A DNA stretch of 10,501 bases from an uncultured Pseudobdellovibrionaceae bacterium (GTDB taxonomy: Bacteria > Bdellovibrionota > Bdellovibrionia > Bdellovibrionales > JAMPXM01). The notes under the pieces are model-generated. The model did not search any database. It worked only from the letters and a program-made list of their open reading frames with translations, and was not told the origin of the DNA. Both the position numbers and the translations under genes were made by a program. Below, one piece after another: positions 1-6,362 of the stretch. The stretch covers positions 1 to 10,501 of the forward strand of contig CAKQVW010000070.1 of NCBI GenBank assembly GCA_934277865.1, written 5' to 3'. Positions within the stretch are counted from its first letter, which is position 1; every line of letters begins with the position of its first letter.

Positions 1-46
1 TGAGCCAAGGGCGAAGCAAAGCGCAGGCGGAGCCGTAGCGGTATAT

Positions 47-1297
47 TTAGAACCGGAAAGAGAACTGAATGCCGATAAAGTTCGCCTGCATCGACTCGTT
101 GTTCCTGTCGGGGCTGTAACGCTTTAGCACAAGGTCGGCCTTCGCGCTTTGGATCACACGTGATCCAAGCGCTTTGTTGACCGCATCCGAAAATGCTCCA
201 GCAGGATTTAAGATGATCAGCGCGACCGACCCCAGAGCTCTGGAGCCGAGTACCTTTCCGCCTCGTTCCCGAATTTTCTTTTCGTATTGAAATGCGGCTT
301 CACCAAGAAGCGAGCCGATGACGGGGGTGATGATGAGATCTTGGATGGAAGGAATTTCGGCGAAGGCTTCAAACCCGTACTCCCAGAAAAATGTCGACAT
401 CGCAAACGAATAGCCGAAGCTTTCCATGGGGGATTTGCCGTTGTGACGTGAGAGTGTGTAGTAGGCGGCGCCCGCAGCCGGATGCGCGAAGTAATTGAAA
501 AACGCATCGTCTTTGTCCCAAACAGGACCCGCTTTGATGTTGCGTTTGTATTCCGCGAAAATGCCATCGGGATTGGCCCGAATCGCTTGTTTGTCCCAGC
601 CGGTCACTTCGCCCGGCATTGCCCACAGCACACCCATTGTGCCGATCATGCCCATGGCCAGGTTGCGTGTGTCGTTGGCCAGCGTGCGATCCGTACTTGT
701 TAAAAACTTTGTCTCAAGTTCACTGCGAAATTCGCCAGGATCTTTCGGGTACGCGACGGCGATCTGGGCGACGTGACCATCGGCACGGTTGGAGTTGTCA
801 CAAAGCCGCTGCGGTCGATCCAAAAATCCACGTGCCGGCTTGAGCTCCTGCAGGCGCTTTTCGAAAGCCGAGCAGGTTTCGCGGTCACGGGTGTCGAGTG
901 TGAAGACGCGAATCTCCGCCACTCCGGAAACGGAGCCTGGGTGCTCGGCCCACGGGCCATCAAGCCCAGGTCGACGCCCCGGTTGATTCGGGGGCACGTG
1001 ACCCGCTCGAGTCGAATTCAAAAAACCCCGGCGCTCAGCTTCGACTTGTCGAGTGGCGCGGCGAATCGTTTCGTAGGAAATGTCGAGCGGCCGTTCATCA
1101 ACTTGAAAGCGAGTCGCAGCTGGGAAGTCGAGACGGCCCTCGTTATTCCAGGACCAGGCGTTTTGCGGCGAGCCGATAGTGACGAGGGAGGCCGTGAGCA
1201 AAGCTCCAGACAGAGAACAGGATACCGCAGCGCGAAACAGACCGCGTGTGACGTCAATTGTCGGCCTTGTCGAAGAAATTTCGGATTTAAGTGGCAC
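47..1297 (-). CDS. Exported DUF3943-like envelope protein
   Basis: This 416-residue protein has no assigned function. It starts at GTG 1297, preceded by a clear ribosome binding site (minus-strand GAGGAG, plus-strand 1307-1312) nine bases upstream. Residues 17-49 form an N-terminal export signal: Arg18 and Arg22, then an Ala/Leu/Ser-rich stretch ending near AWS. Residues 258-336 carry the recognisable core: PVWDKDDAFFNYFAHP, a YY pair, SFAMSTFFWEYGFEAFAEIPS, then SIQDLIITPVIGSLLGE. From memory this matches the DUF3943 family of Gram-negative envelope proteins. The chain ends in FSFRF, and a terminal Phe is typical of outer-membrane beta proteins. Two cysteines (142 and 166) lie in the presumed periplasmic middle and could form a disulfide. 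The gene is divergent from the zinc-ribbon gene, and no partner gene is visible within the window. Family assignment is moderately sure; outer-membrane location is inference. Confidence 0.75.
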   Translation of the reverse strand: MPLKSEISSTRPTIDVTRGLFRAAVSCSLSGALLTASLVTIGSPQNAWSWNNEGRLDFPAATRFQVDERPLDISYETIRRATRQVEAERRGFLNSTRAGHVPPNQPGRRPGLDGPWAEHPGSVSGVAEIRVFTLDTRDRETCSAFEKRLQELKPARGFLDRPQRLCDNSNRADGHVAQIAVAYPKDPGEFRSELETKFLTSTDRTLANDTRNLAMGMIGTMGVLWAMPGEVTGWDKQAIRANPDGIFAEYKRNIKAGPVWDKDDAFFNYFAHPAAGAAYYTLSRHNGKSPMESFGYSFAMSTFFWEYGFEAFAEIPSIQDLIITPVIGSLLGEAAFQYEKKIRERGGKVLGSRALGSVALIILNPAGAFSDAVNKALGSRVIQSAKADLVLKRYSPDRNNESMQANFIGIQFSFRF

Positions 1298-1380
1298 GCT
1301 TTACGTCTCCTCAAATCGGTTGATCGGGCTTTTCGAGCGAACTTCCGGGATGTGCAAAATGGGGAGCTAGAACGAATTTA

Positions 1381-1468
1381 GGCGATCGCCAAATGAGGTG
1401 GTTCTCGGCCATTTTGAAACGCCTAAGGCGTGTACACACAGGCTGCAAAACCTTCAATGCGGCGCATT
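1381..1468. promoter_or_regulatory. Cluster of four perfect palindromes, possible operators
   Basis: Four perfect inverted repeats lie within 88 bases: GGCGATCGCC (1381-1390), ACGCCTAAGGCGT (1419-1431, one-base centre), GTGTACAC (1430-1437) and AATGCGGCGCATT (1456-1468, one-base centre). They sit 84-171 bases upstream of the DUF3943 start, where operators would be expected. The four arms differ in sequence, so if bound they would serve different regulators. No T-tract follows, so they do not look like terminators. Function is inferred from position only. Confidence 0.35.
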
Positions 1469-1682
1469 AAGCCAGCGTGGCGGGAAGAGAATTTCGCCTG
1501 TTTAAGATTGGGATTTTCCACTAGAAACGAGGCCGCATTTCCTTATCAGAAGTCCTAGAAATTGCCCCGACTCGTGCGAAAATAAGAGCGGGTTTGAGAG
1601 CCGTTTGTTCATCGACGGTTGACCGGTGCTATGGAGAGTCCGCGGTTGGCATGTTCGATGAAAACTCGTCCTGTGAGCGCCA

Positions 1683-1698
1683 TGCGCCATTTGGCGCA
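1683..1698. promoter_or_regulatory. Palindrome TGCGCCATTTGGCGCA upstream of the zinc-ribbon gene
   Basis: Two seven-base arms, TGCGCCA and TGGCGCA, flank a TT centre. The element ends 31 bases before the GTG start at 1730 and just before its ribosome binding site. It could be a repressor operator, or a small hairpin in the leader. No T-tract follows. Confidence 0.35.
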
Positions 1699-1729
1699 AA
1701 GCGATGCCACGCTAGGAAGGATGAGGACT

Positions 1730-2008
1730 GTGAAACGTGCTAAGCCCCCTGTTGTCTCTCGCGATTGGATTCAAGTTCGACGTTGTCATCGCTGCGGCGA
1801 GACGCTGGAGGCGCGCGGTGAGCGGGTGGCAGCATGTGCGGCCTGTGGCGCAAAGTTCGCGCCCTTTTACTTCGCCGACACGACGCCTCAGGCTCTGCTT
1901 CGGCGCCCATTTCCGAAAGAATTAAAGTCCTATCGTCCTCTTGTCGGATTCACCGAATGGTGGTCGGAGACAGCACCCGAACCCAGTTCGTCTCAGGTGG
2001 TCTCCTGA
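1730..2008 (+). CDS. Small zinc-ribbon protein, function unknown
   Basis: This is a 92-residue basic protein. Its N-terminal half holds two cysteine pairs in the pattern C-x2-C-x13-C-x2-C (CHRC ... CAAC). This is a typical zinc-ribbon knuckle arrangement, continuing into GAKFAPFYFAD. The C-terminal half contains a Pro/Tyr/Trp-rich segment (PLVGFTEWW) followed by a polar tail. I chose GTG 1730 because AGGAAGG (1714-1720) places a good ribbon-binding Shine-Dalgarno (AAGGA) eight bases upstream; ATG 1721 is too close to that site. The open frame continues upstream to TTG 1619, but that part has no ribosome binding site and no family-like sequence. I do not recognise a named family. Zinc binding is likely; nucleic-acid binding is a guess. 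It lies 79 bases before ilvA on the same strand and could be co-transcribed with it. Confidence 0.7.
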   Translation: MKRAKPPVVSRDWIQVRRCHRCGETLEARGERVAACAACGAKFAPFYFADTTPQALLRRPFPKELKSYRPLVGFTEWWSETAPEPSSSQVVS

Positions 2009-2048
2009 ATTGGGCGACCCTGCTGCGTGTGGTTGGGGCCCGTTGACG

Positions 2049-2077
2049 TTGACAGCTTCATCGTGAGGTCTGACAAC
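2049..2077 (+). promoter_or_regulatory. Possible sigma70 promoter before ilvA
   Basis: TTGACA (2049-2054), itself preceded by TTGACG in tandem, is followed after 17 bases by GACAAC (2072-2077). The block matches the rpsA promoter at 22 of 29 positions. The difficulty is position: transcription would begin near 2084, only a few bases before the ATG at 2088, giving a nearly leaderless message that loses the GAGGG ribosome binding site. It may be a real leaderless promoter or a coincidence. Confidence 0.35.
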
Positions 2078-2087
2078 TGAGGGCCTT

Positions 2088-3359
2088 ATGAAGTCATTGC
2101 TCCAGAATGCGCCCTCTCTTGAAGTTTCTCTCGACGACATCCAAGCTGCTCGCGAACTGATTCGAAGTCGTGTTCGTCGAACCGGGCTGCGCGAACTTCC
2201 ATTTTCCATTGGCAGTGGCAATCCGGACACGCAAGTTTTCATCAAGCTCGAAAACGAACAGCTGACAGGTAGCTTCAAGATTCGGGGGGCGTTGAACACC
2301 ATGCTCTCGCTTTCCAAAGAGGATCTGGCGCGGGGCGTGGTGGCGAGTTCCGCCGGCAATCATGCGCAGGGTGTAGCGTATGGTGCGAAGGTCGTTGGTG
2401 CGAAGGCGCACATCGTGATGCCGCAGACCGCACCGATCGTGAAGATCAACGCCACGCGCTCACACGGCGCCGAAGTGATCTTGCATGGCGATGTCTACGA
2501 CGATGCCTACGCCAAAGCCTTGGAGCTAGAAAAAGAAAAGGGTTGGATTTTTGTTCATCCCTACTTGAATCCGCGCGTGATCGCCGGCCAAGGCACCATC
2601 GGACTAGAGATTATTGAAGACCTGCCCGACGTGGACAATATCGTGATTCCGATCGGTGGTGGCGGTTTGATTTCAGGGATCGCGATTGCAGCAAAAGCCC
2701 TGAAGCCGTCGATTCGAATTGTCGGTGTCGTTTCGAATCAAGCGTCGATGATGAGACGGCTTTTTGCGGGAGAGAAATTCGAAGACATCGCGCTTGAGAA
2801 CCAGAGTCCGGCTAAACGGAAAAAAGCGGTGACCACGATTGCCGAAGGGATTGCCATCAAAAATGCGCACCCGGCGATGTTCGAGGCCCATATCAAGCGT
2901 TTGGTTGATGAGATCGTCGAGGTCGATGACAACGAAATCGCAGCAGCCATCGTGTCTCTTTTGGAAAAGGCAAAAACCGTCACCGAAGGCTCGGGCGCTG
3001 CGGGGCTCGCGGCCGTGATGGCAGGCAGGACGAAGCTCAAAGGCAAAACGGCGGTGATCCTTTGTGGTGGCAACATCGACCTCAACGTCATGTCGCGCGT
3101 GATTGAAAGTGGTCTTCGCCACGAAAACCGTCTGGCGCGGATTGCGGTCGTGGTCGACGATTTGCCAGGCAACTTGCACCGAATCACCGAAGTCATGGCG
3201 TCCGAGAGGGCCAATGTTTTGGAGGTTTATCACGATCGCGTTTCGCCAGAGTTGGGTTTGCGTGAGACGCGAATCGATCTTTTGGTCGAGACCTCGAATC
3301 GCGATCAAATCAAAACCTTGAATGAACGACTTCGGGATCAAGGGTTTCGCATCGTTTGA
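2088..3359 (+). CDS. ilvA: Threonine ammonia-lyase, medium form with one ACT domain
   Basis: This cytosolic PLP enzyme deaminates threonine to 2-oxobutyrate and ammonia. All hallmarks are visible in the 423 residues: the PLP lysine Lys64 in GSFKIRGA, the SSAGNHAQGVAY substrate loop (87-98), the phosphate-binding GGGGL loop (190-194) and CGGNID (326-331). Residues 349-423 form a single C-terminal ACT domain (ARIAVVVDDLPGNLHRITEVM). This matches the approximately 400-residue medium form rather than the long biosynthetic enzyme with two ACT-like units. ATG 2088 has GAGGG (2079-2083) four bases upstream. The medium form is used both for isoleucine synthesis and for threonine catabolism. Bdellovibrio relatives are known to lack branched-chain amino-acid synthesis, so a catabolic role is plausible. 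No other ilv gene is present here. Confidence 0.95.
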   Translation: MKSLLQNAPSLEVSLDDIQAARELIRSRVRRTGLRELPFSIGSGNPDTQVFIKLENEQLTGSFKIRGALNTMLSLSKEDLARGVVASSAGNHAQGVAYGAKVVGAKAHIVMPQTAPIVKINATRSHGAEVILHGDVYDDAYAKALELEKEKGWIFVHPYLNPRVIAGQGTIGLEIIEDLPDVDNIVIPIGGGGLISGIAIAAKALKPSIRIVGVVSNQASMMRRLFAGEKFEDIALENQSPAKRKKAVTTIAEGIAIKNAHPAMFEAHIKRLVDEIVEVDDNEIAAAIVSLLEKAKTVTEGSGAAGLAAVMAGRTKLKGKTAVILCGGNIDLNVMSRVIESGLRHENRLARIAVVVDDLPGNLHRITEVMASERANVLEVYHDRVSPELGLRETRIDLLVETSNRDQIKTLNERLRDQGFRIV

Positions 3360-3387
3360 GGTAATAAGCCTAATATCAGGGCACATT

Positions 3388-3409
3388 TGCGCTGAGTCAT
3401 CACAGCGCA
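3388..3409. promoter_or_regulatory. Hairpin or palindrome between ilvA and cmk
   Basis: TGCGCTG (3388-3394) and CAGCGCA (3403-3409) form perfect seven-base arms around an eight-base loop, 28 bases after the ilvA stop. No T-tract follows, so it is not a standard intrinsic terminator. Immediately after it lies TTGACC (3411-3416), a -35-like hexamer whose best -10 match (TATGGA, 3436-3441) sits at a poor 19-base spacing. The palindrome could be an operator on a weak cmk promoter or an RNA-stabilising hairpin. Confidence 0.35.
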
Positions 3410-3485
3410 CTTGACCCGGTTTGGGCCGTTTAGGGTATGGAGTCATATCATGTTTCAAGTGAATCTCGAGCCCGAGAAGGTGGCG

Positions 3486-4202
3486 ATGAATCGCAGCTCT
3501 GCACCTGACAACGCCTCTAATTCTGATCTGCCAGTGGTGGTCACGATTGATGGCCCTGCCGCTAGTGGAAAGTCGTCTGTTTCGCGTGAACTTGCGCGCC
3601 GATTTGGTTGGGCCTGGGTTTCCACAGGAAGCTTTTATCGCGGAGTCGCGTGGGCCGCGGGGTTTTCCGGGCTCAACTTGGAAGACGAACGTGCAATCGT
3701 CGCCTTGGTGCAAAGCGATCGCTGGGAAGTGCGCCTGACACCCGAACAAACCATGTTCTTTTTTGAAGGAGTCGATCGCACGGAGGATATCGGCAAAGAG
3801 TCCGTCGGCGCGATGGCTTCGAAGATTTCATCGTACCCACTGGTTCGCCTGGCGCTGTTGCAGGCGCAGCGTGACTGCGCCAAGGGCGTCAAAGGGCTGA
3901 TCGCGGAGGGGCGTGATTGTGGTTCGGTGGTGTTCCCGCAGGCGTCGCTGAAGGTGTTTCTGACGGCTCGAGCCGAAGATCGTGCTCAGCGACGGGCACT
4001 GGAAGAGGGCCGCTCCCTGGAGGCGATGATTTCCGAGCAGACTCAGCGCGACCATCAAGATGCCAACCGCAAAACGGCTCCCATGCGCGCGCCAGACGGC
4101 TCACACACGATCGACACCTCCCAGCTTGGATTTGACGAGGTCGTCGGCCAGATTGAGACCTTGATTCGTGACCTGTCGCTGAATCATCGCCTCAATAATT
4201 GA
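3486..4202 (+). CDS. cmk: Cytidylate kinase
   Basis: This enzyme phosphorylates CMP and dCMP using ATP in pyrimidine nucleotide supply. Near the N-terminus is the P-loop in TIDGPAASGKSS. It is followed by the family motif STGSFYRGVAW and by EGRDCGSVVFP, corresponding to the usual GRDxGTVV substrate segment. Then come the DRAQRR arginines and a C-terminal SHTIDTSQL stretch, all in the usual order. From ATG 3486 it has 238 residues, close to the E. coli length of 227. This start has GAAGG (3476-3480) five bases upstream. ATG 3450, with GGAG seven bases upstream, is a serious alternative that adds 12 residues. TTG 3411 opens the frame but has no ribosome binding site. cmk directly before rpsA is a common bacterial arrangement, although here rpsA has its own promoter. 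Confidence 0.93.
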   Translation: MNRSSAPDNASNSDLPVVVTIDGPAASGKSSVSRELARRFGWAWVSTGSFYRGVAWAAGFSGLNLEDERAIVALVQSDRWEVRLTPEQTMFFFEGVDRTEDIGKESVGAMASKISSYPLVRLALLQAQRDCAKGVKGLIAEGRDCGSVVFPQASLKVFLTARAEDRAQRRALEEGRSLEAMISEQTQRDHQDANRKTAPMRAPDGSHTIDTSQLGFDEVVGQIETLIRDLSLNHRLNN

Positions 4203-4222
4203 TTCACCAAGAGATTCACAGT

Positions 4223-4242
4223 GGCCCTGTCCCTGGCGGGCC
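4223..4242. other. Weak hairpin after cmk
   Basis: GGCCC (4223-4227) can pair with GGGCC (4238-4242) around a ten-base loop, 20 bases after the cmk stop. No T-tract follows, so it is a poor candidate for a terminator. Just before it GATTCAC occurs twice (4201-4207 and 4213-4219), the first copy overlapping the cmk stop. Nothing else is recognised between cmk and the rpsA promoter. Confidence 0.2.
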
Positions 4243-4317
4243 GGACCTGCGGACGGGAATATCCCAGGTGTTTTCAGAGCAAAAAATGCATCGCGTTGAA
4301 GGGTCTGAAAAGGCCCT

Positions 4318-4346
4318 TTGACAGCTTCTCCTTGAGCGCCGATAAC
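4318..4346 (+). promoter_or_regulatory. Sigma70-type promoter of rpsA
   Basis: A perfect -35 hexamer TTGACA (4318-4323) is followed after the optimal 17 bases by GATAAC (4341-4346), which matches TATAAT at four of six positions. Transcription should begin near 4353 and give a leader of about 80 bases. A strong dedicated promoter is expected for a ribosomal protein gene. The -35 partly overlaps a small inverted repeat (AAAGG/CCTTT). Confidence 0.7.
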
Positions 4347-4352
4347 CGTTCG

Positions 4353-4433
4353 ACGTGATGAAAACGGGACGGAAGAGAGGGCTTTGCTCGCTCTCGGAGC
4401 TTGTTTTTCACTAAGGAGGACAAAACAAACCTT
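4353..4433 (+). promoter_or_regulatory. rpsA 5' leader with hairpin and strong Shine-Dalgarno
   Basis: The inferred leader holds GAGAG (4375-4379) that can pair with CTCTC (4391-4395), then a T-run (4404-4408), then a very strong ribosome binding site AAGGAGG (4413-4419). The site lies 14 bases before ATG 4434, longer than the usual 5-9. S1 genes in enterobacteria are autoregulated through their leader; whether this one is cannot be told from sequence. Confidence 0.4.
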
Positions 4434-6284
4434 ATGAAGTTTTTCTTTAACCCTTTCAACTGGTTGCCTATGGCGGCCAACACTCAATCTTCCGGCGGCG
4501 GTAAAGCTGCTACGTCTCTCACAAAAGCTCAGCAAGAGGCGGCTCGCATTCAATCTCTGTTTGACGATGCGGAAGGCCCAAAGTCGAAAAAGACGGCGGC
4601 TGAATTCGAGAACCTTTTTGAAGCCTCGATCAAAGAGCGCGACTTCAAACCTGGCGATGTCGTGAAAGGCACCGTCGTTGAAGTTCAAACTGACTACGTT
4701 TTGGTTGATATCAACTACAAGTCAGAAGGTCTGATTCCAATCAATGAATTCCGCGTTGTTGATGGCGTTCGCGAAGTGAAGCCAGGCGACGAAGTCGAAG
4801 TTTATATCGACCGCGTGGAAAACGAAAACGGCATGGTCGTTCTGTCGAAAGACAAAGCGGACATGATGCGCGCGTGGAACGACATCTCTCGTGCAGCAGA
4901 AAACGAAGAGCTCATCGAAGGTACGATCATCGCGAAAGTCAAAGGTGGTCTCTCGGTTGATATCGGCGTGAAGGCATTCTTGCCAGGTTCGCAGATCGAT
5001 CTGCGTCCAGTCCGTAACATGGACATCTACATCGGCAAGAAGTACAAATTCAAAGTTATCAAGTTCAACAAGAAGCGTGGAAACATCGTTCTTTCGCGCC
5101 GTGCTCTCCTCGAAGAAGAGCGCGAAAACCTCCGCACACAGACTCTGGATGCGATGAAGGAAGGTTCGATCGTTCAAGGGATCGTCAAGAACATCACCGA
5201 TTACGGTGCGTTCATCGACCTTGGCGGTATGGATGGTCTTCTTCACATCACGGACATGTCGTGGGGCCGCGTGAAGCATCCTTCGGAAGTCATCAACCTC
5301 GGCGACGAAATCAAAGTCGTTGTTTTGAAGTACGACGCCGAAAAAGAGCGCGTGTCGCTTGGCCTCAAACAACTTCAACAAGATCCTTGGGAAGCCGCTC
5401 TTGCGCAGTTCCCAGTGGGCGCGAAGCTCAAAGGCAAAATCGTATCGCTTGCCGACTACGGTGCGTTTGTTGAGCTCGCAGAAGGTGTTGAAGGTCTCAT
5501 CCACGTTTCGGAAATGTCTTGGACGAAGCGCGTGAAGCATCCTTCGCAAATCGTGAACGTCGGCGACGAAGTCGATGTTCAGGTCCTCGAAGTCGATTCG
5601 GCTGCACGTCGTATCAGCCTCGGCATGAAGCAGTTGATGGCGAACCCATGGGTTGAGCTCAAAAACAGCTACCTCCCAGGTACAATCATCGAGGGCGAAG
5701 TTCGCTCGATCACAGACTTCGGCGTCTTTGTTGGCGTGGAAGATGGAATCGACGGTCTCGTTCACATTTCGGACTTCTCTTGGACAAAGCGCGTGAACCA
5801 TCCTTCGGAAATGTTCACAAAGGGTCAAAAGATCCGCGCGGTTGTCTTGGGTGTCGATATCGAGCAAGAGCGTTTCTCACTTGGTATCAAACAACTCGAG
5901 GCAGATCCTTGGGCGAACATCGATCAAAAGTACGGCGTAGGTACGCAGCATGACGTAAAAGTCGTGAAAACTGCGGACTTCGGCGTGTTTGTTGAGCTCG
6001 AAGCGGACATCGAAGGTCTCATCCACATTTCTGAACTCTCGACAGACCGTGTGAACAAGGCTGAAGAGTTCTGCAAACCGGGTGACACGATCAAAGCTGA
6101 GATCATCTCGATCGATCGCGATGCACGTAAAATCGGTCTCTCTGCGAAGCTCGTAAAACTTCGCGAACAAAAAGCGGACGTTGATGACTACGTGAAGAAA
6201 CTCACGTCGACATCGAAGACGTCGCTTGGCGATCTCTTCGGCGATGCACTGAAAGGTGCGACGACCGTTAAAAAAGACGAGTAA
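4434..6284 (+). CDS. rpsA: 30S ribosomal protein S1
   Basis: S1 is the RNA-binding ribosomal protein that helps the 30S subunit load structured or Shine-Dalgarno-poor mRNAs. The 616 residues hold six S1 (OB-fold) repeats at about 72-141, 159-224, 244-313, 329-400, 416-487 and 503-573. Repeats 3-5 are nearly identical in plan (DYGAFIDL ... GLLHITDMSW ... VKHPSE). Six repeats is the standard Gram-negative form. The acidic tail ends in KKDE. Codon use is visibly more restricted than in neighbouring genes, as expected for a highly expressed protein. The start is uncertain. ATG 4434 gives an odd aromatic N-terminus (MKFFFNPFNWLP) 14 bases from AAGGAGG. ATG 4470 gives a more ordinary MAANTQSSGGG start but has no ribosome binding site. 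The TTG at 4401 lies upstream of the ribosome binding site and is rejected. Confidence 0.97.
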   Translation: MKFFFNPFNWLPMAANTQSSGGGKAATSLTKAQQEAARIQSLFDDAEGPKSKKTAAEFENLFEASIKERDFKPGDVVKGTVVEVQTDYVLVDINYKSEGLIPINEFRVVDGVREVKPGDEVEVYIDRVENENGMVVLSKDKADMMRAWNDISRAAENEELIEGTIIAKVKGGLSVDIGVKAFLPGSQIDLRPVRNMDIYIGKKYKFKVIKFNKKRGNIVLSRRALLEEERENLRTQTLDAMKEGSIVQGIVKNITDYGAFIDLGGMDGLLHITDMSWGRVKHPSEVINLGDEIKVVVLKYDAEKERVSLGLKQLQQDPWEAALAQFPVGAKLKGKIVSLADYGAFVELAEGVEGLIHVSEMSWTKRVKHPSQIVNVGDEVDVQVLEVDSAARRISLGMKQLMANPWVELKNSYLPGTIIEGEVRSITDFGVFVGVEDGIDGLVHISDFSWTKRVNHPSEMFTKGQKIRAVVLGVDIEQERFSLGIKQLEADPWANIDQKYGVGTQHDVKVVKTADFGVFVELEADIEGLIHISELSTDRVNKAEEFCKPGDTIKAEIISIDRDARKIGLSAKLVKLREQKADVDDYVKKLTSTSKTSLGDLFGDALKGATTVKKDE

Positions 6285-6305
6285 TCTTGTCTGAAAGAGA
6301 GGACC

Positions 6306-6319
6306 TTCCCGAGAGGGAA
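6306..6319 (+). other. Small GNRA-loop hairpin after rpsA
   Basis: TTCCC and GGGAA form a five-base stem capped by GAGA, a GNRA tetraloop, 21 bases after the rpsA stop and just before the main terminator. It could stabilise the rpsA 3' end. It is short enough to be chance. Confidence 0.35.
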
Positions 6320-6327
6320 TGTCGCGC

Positions 6328-6357
6328 AAACCCGAGGGTTGTCCCCTCGGGTTTTTT
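6328..6357 (+). terminator. Strong intrinsic terminator of rpsA
   Basis: AAACCCGAGGG (6328-6338) and CCCTCGGGTTT (6344-6354) form a perfect 11-base stem with a five-base loop, followed by a run of six T (6352-6357). This is a textbook rho-independent terminator. It ends only a few bases before the start codon of the next gene on the same strand. Confidence 0.93.
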
Positions 6358-6362
6358 ATTTG

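Larger units (their letters stand above)
1298..1729. other. Divergent intergenic region, no gene recognised
   Basis: About 430 bases separate the minus-strand DUF3943 gene from the start chosen for the zinc-ribbon gene. No RNA gene is recognisable, and the short reading frames here have no ribosome binding site or family resemblance. No convincing -35/-10 pair was found for either gene. The region is notable for several perfect palindromes, listed separately. Confidence 0.6.

Noticed and set aside
1..46. GC-rich stretch resembling a repeat tail at the left edge
   Set aside because: It looks like a purine-rich repetitive tail, but no second copy is visible in the window and no convincing hairpin or T-tract is present.
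773..1381. Plus-strand open frame (202 codons) opposite the DUF3943 gene
   Set aside because: The minus-strand gene has a good ribosome binding site, signal peptide and family core. The plus-strand translation is Arg/Ser-rich shadow.
1381..1390. GGCGATCGCC read as a cyanobacterial HIP1 element
   Set aside because: It is a single occurrence in a window with no cyanobacterial character. HIP1 is meaningful only as a highly repeated genomic motif.
1619..1729. Upstream extension of the zinc-ribbon gene to TTG 1619
   Set aside because: No ribosome binding site precedes TTG 1619 or ATG 1631, and the extension contains the palindrome at 1683-1698. GTG 1730 has a well-placed AAGGA.
3411..3485. TTG 3411 as the start of cmk
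   Set aside because: It has no ribosome binding site and adds 25 residues absent from the family. The TTGACC there looks more like a -35 element. ATG 3450 remains a real alternative.
2673..3749. Long open frame (358 codons) on the minus strand across ilvA and cmk
   Set aside because: It overlaps two certain enzymes in antisense, and its His/Arg-rich translation has no recognisable domain.
4722..5867. Long open frame (381 codons) on the minus strand inside rpsA
   Set aside because: It lies antisense to the S1 repeats, whose biased codons remove stops from the opposite frame. Its translation is Asp/Arg/Phe-rich repeat shadow without a ribosome binding site or family resemblance.
6339..6362. 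TTG 6339 as the start of the HIT gene
   Set aside because: It lies in the loop of the rpsA terminator, so the hairpin would have to be translated. ATG 6363-6375 are more plausible.
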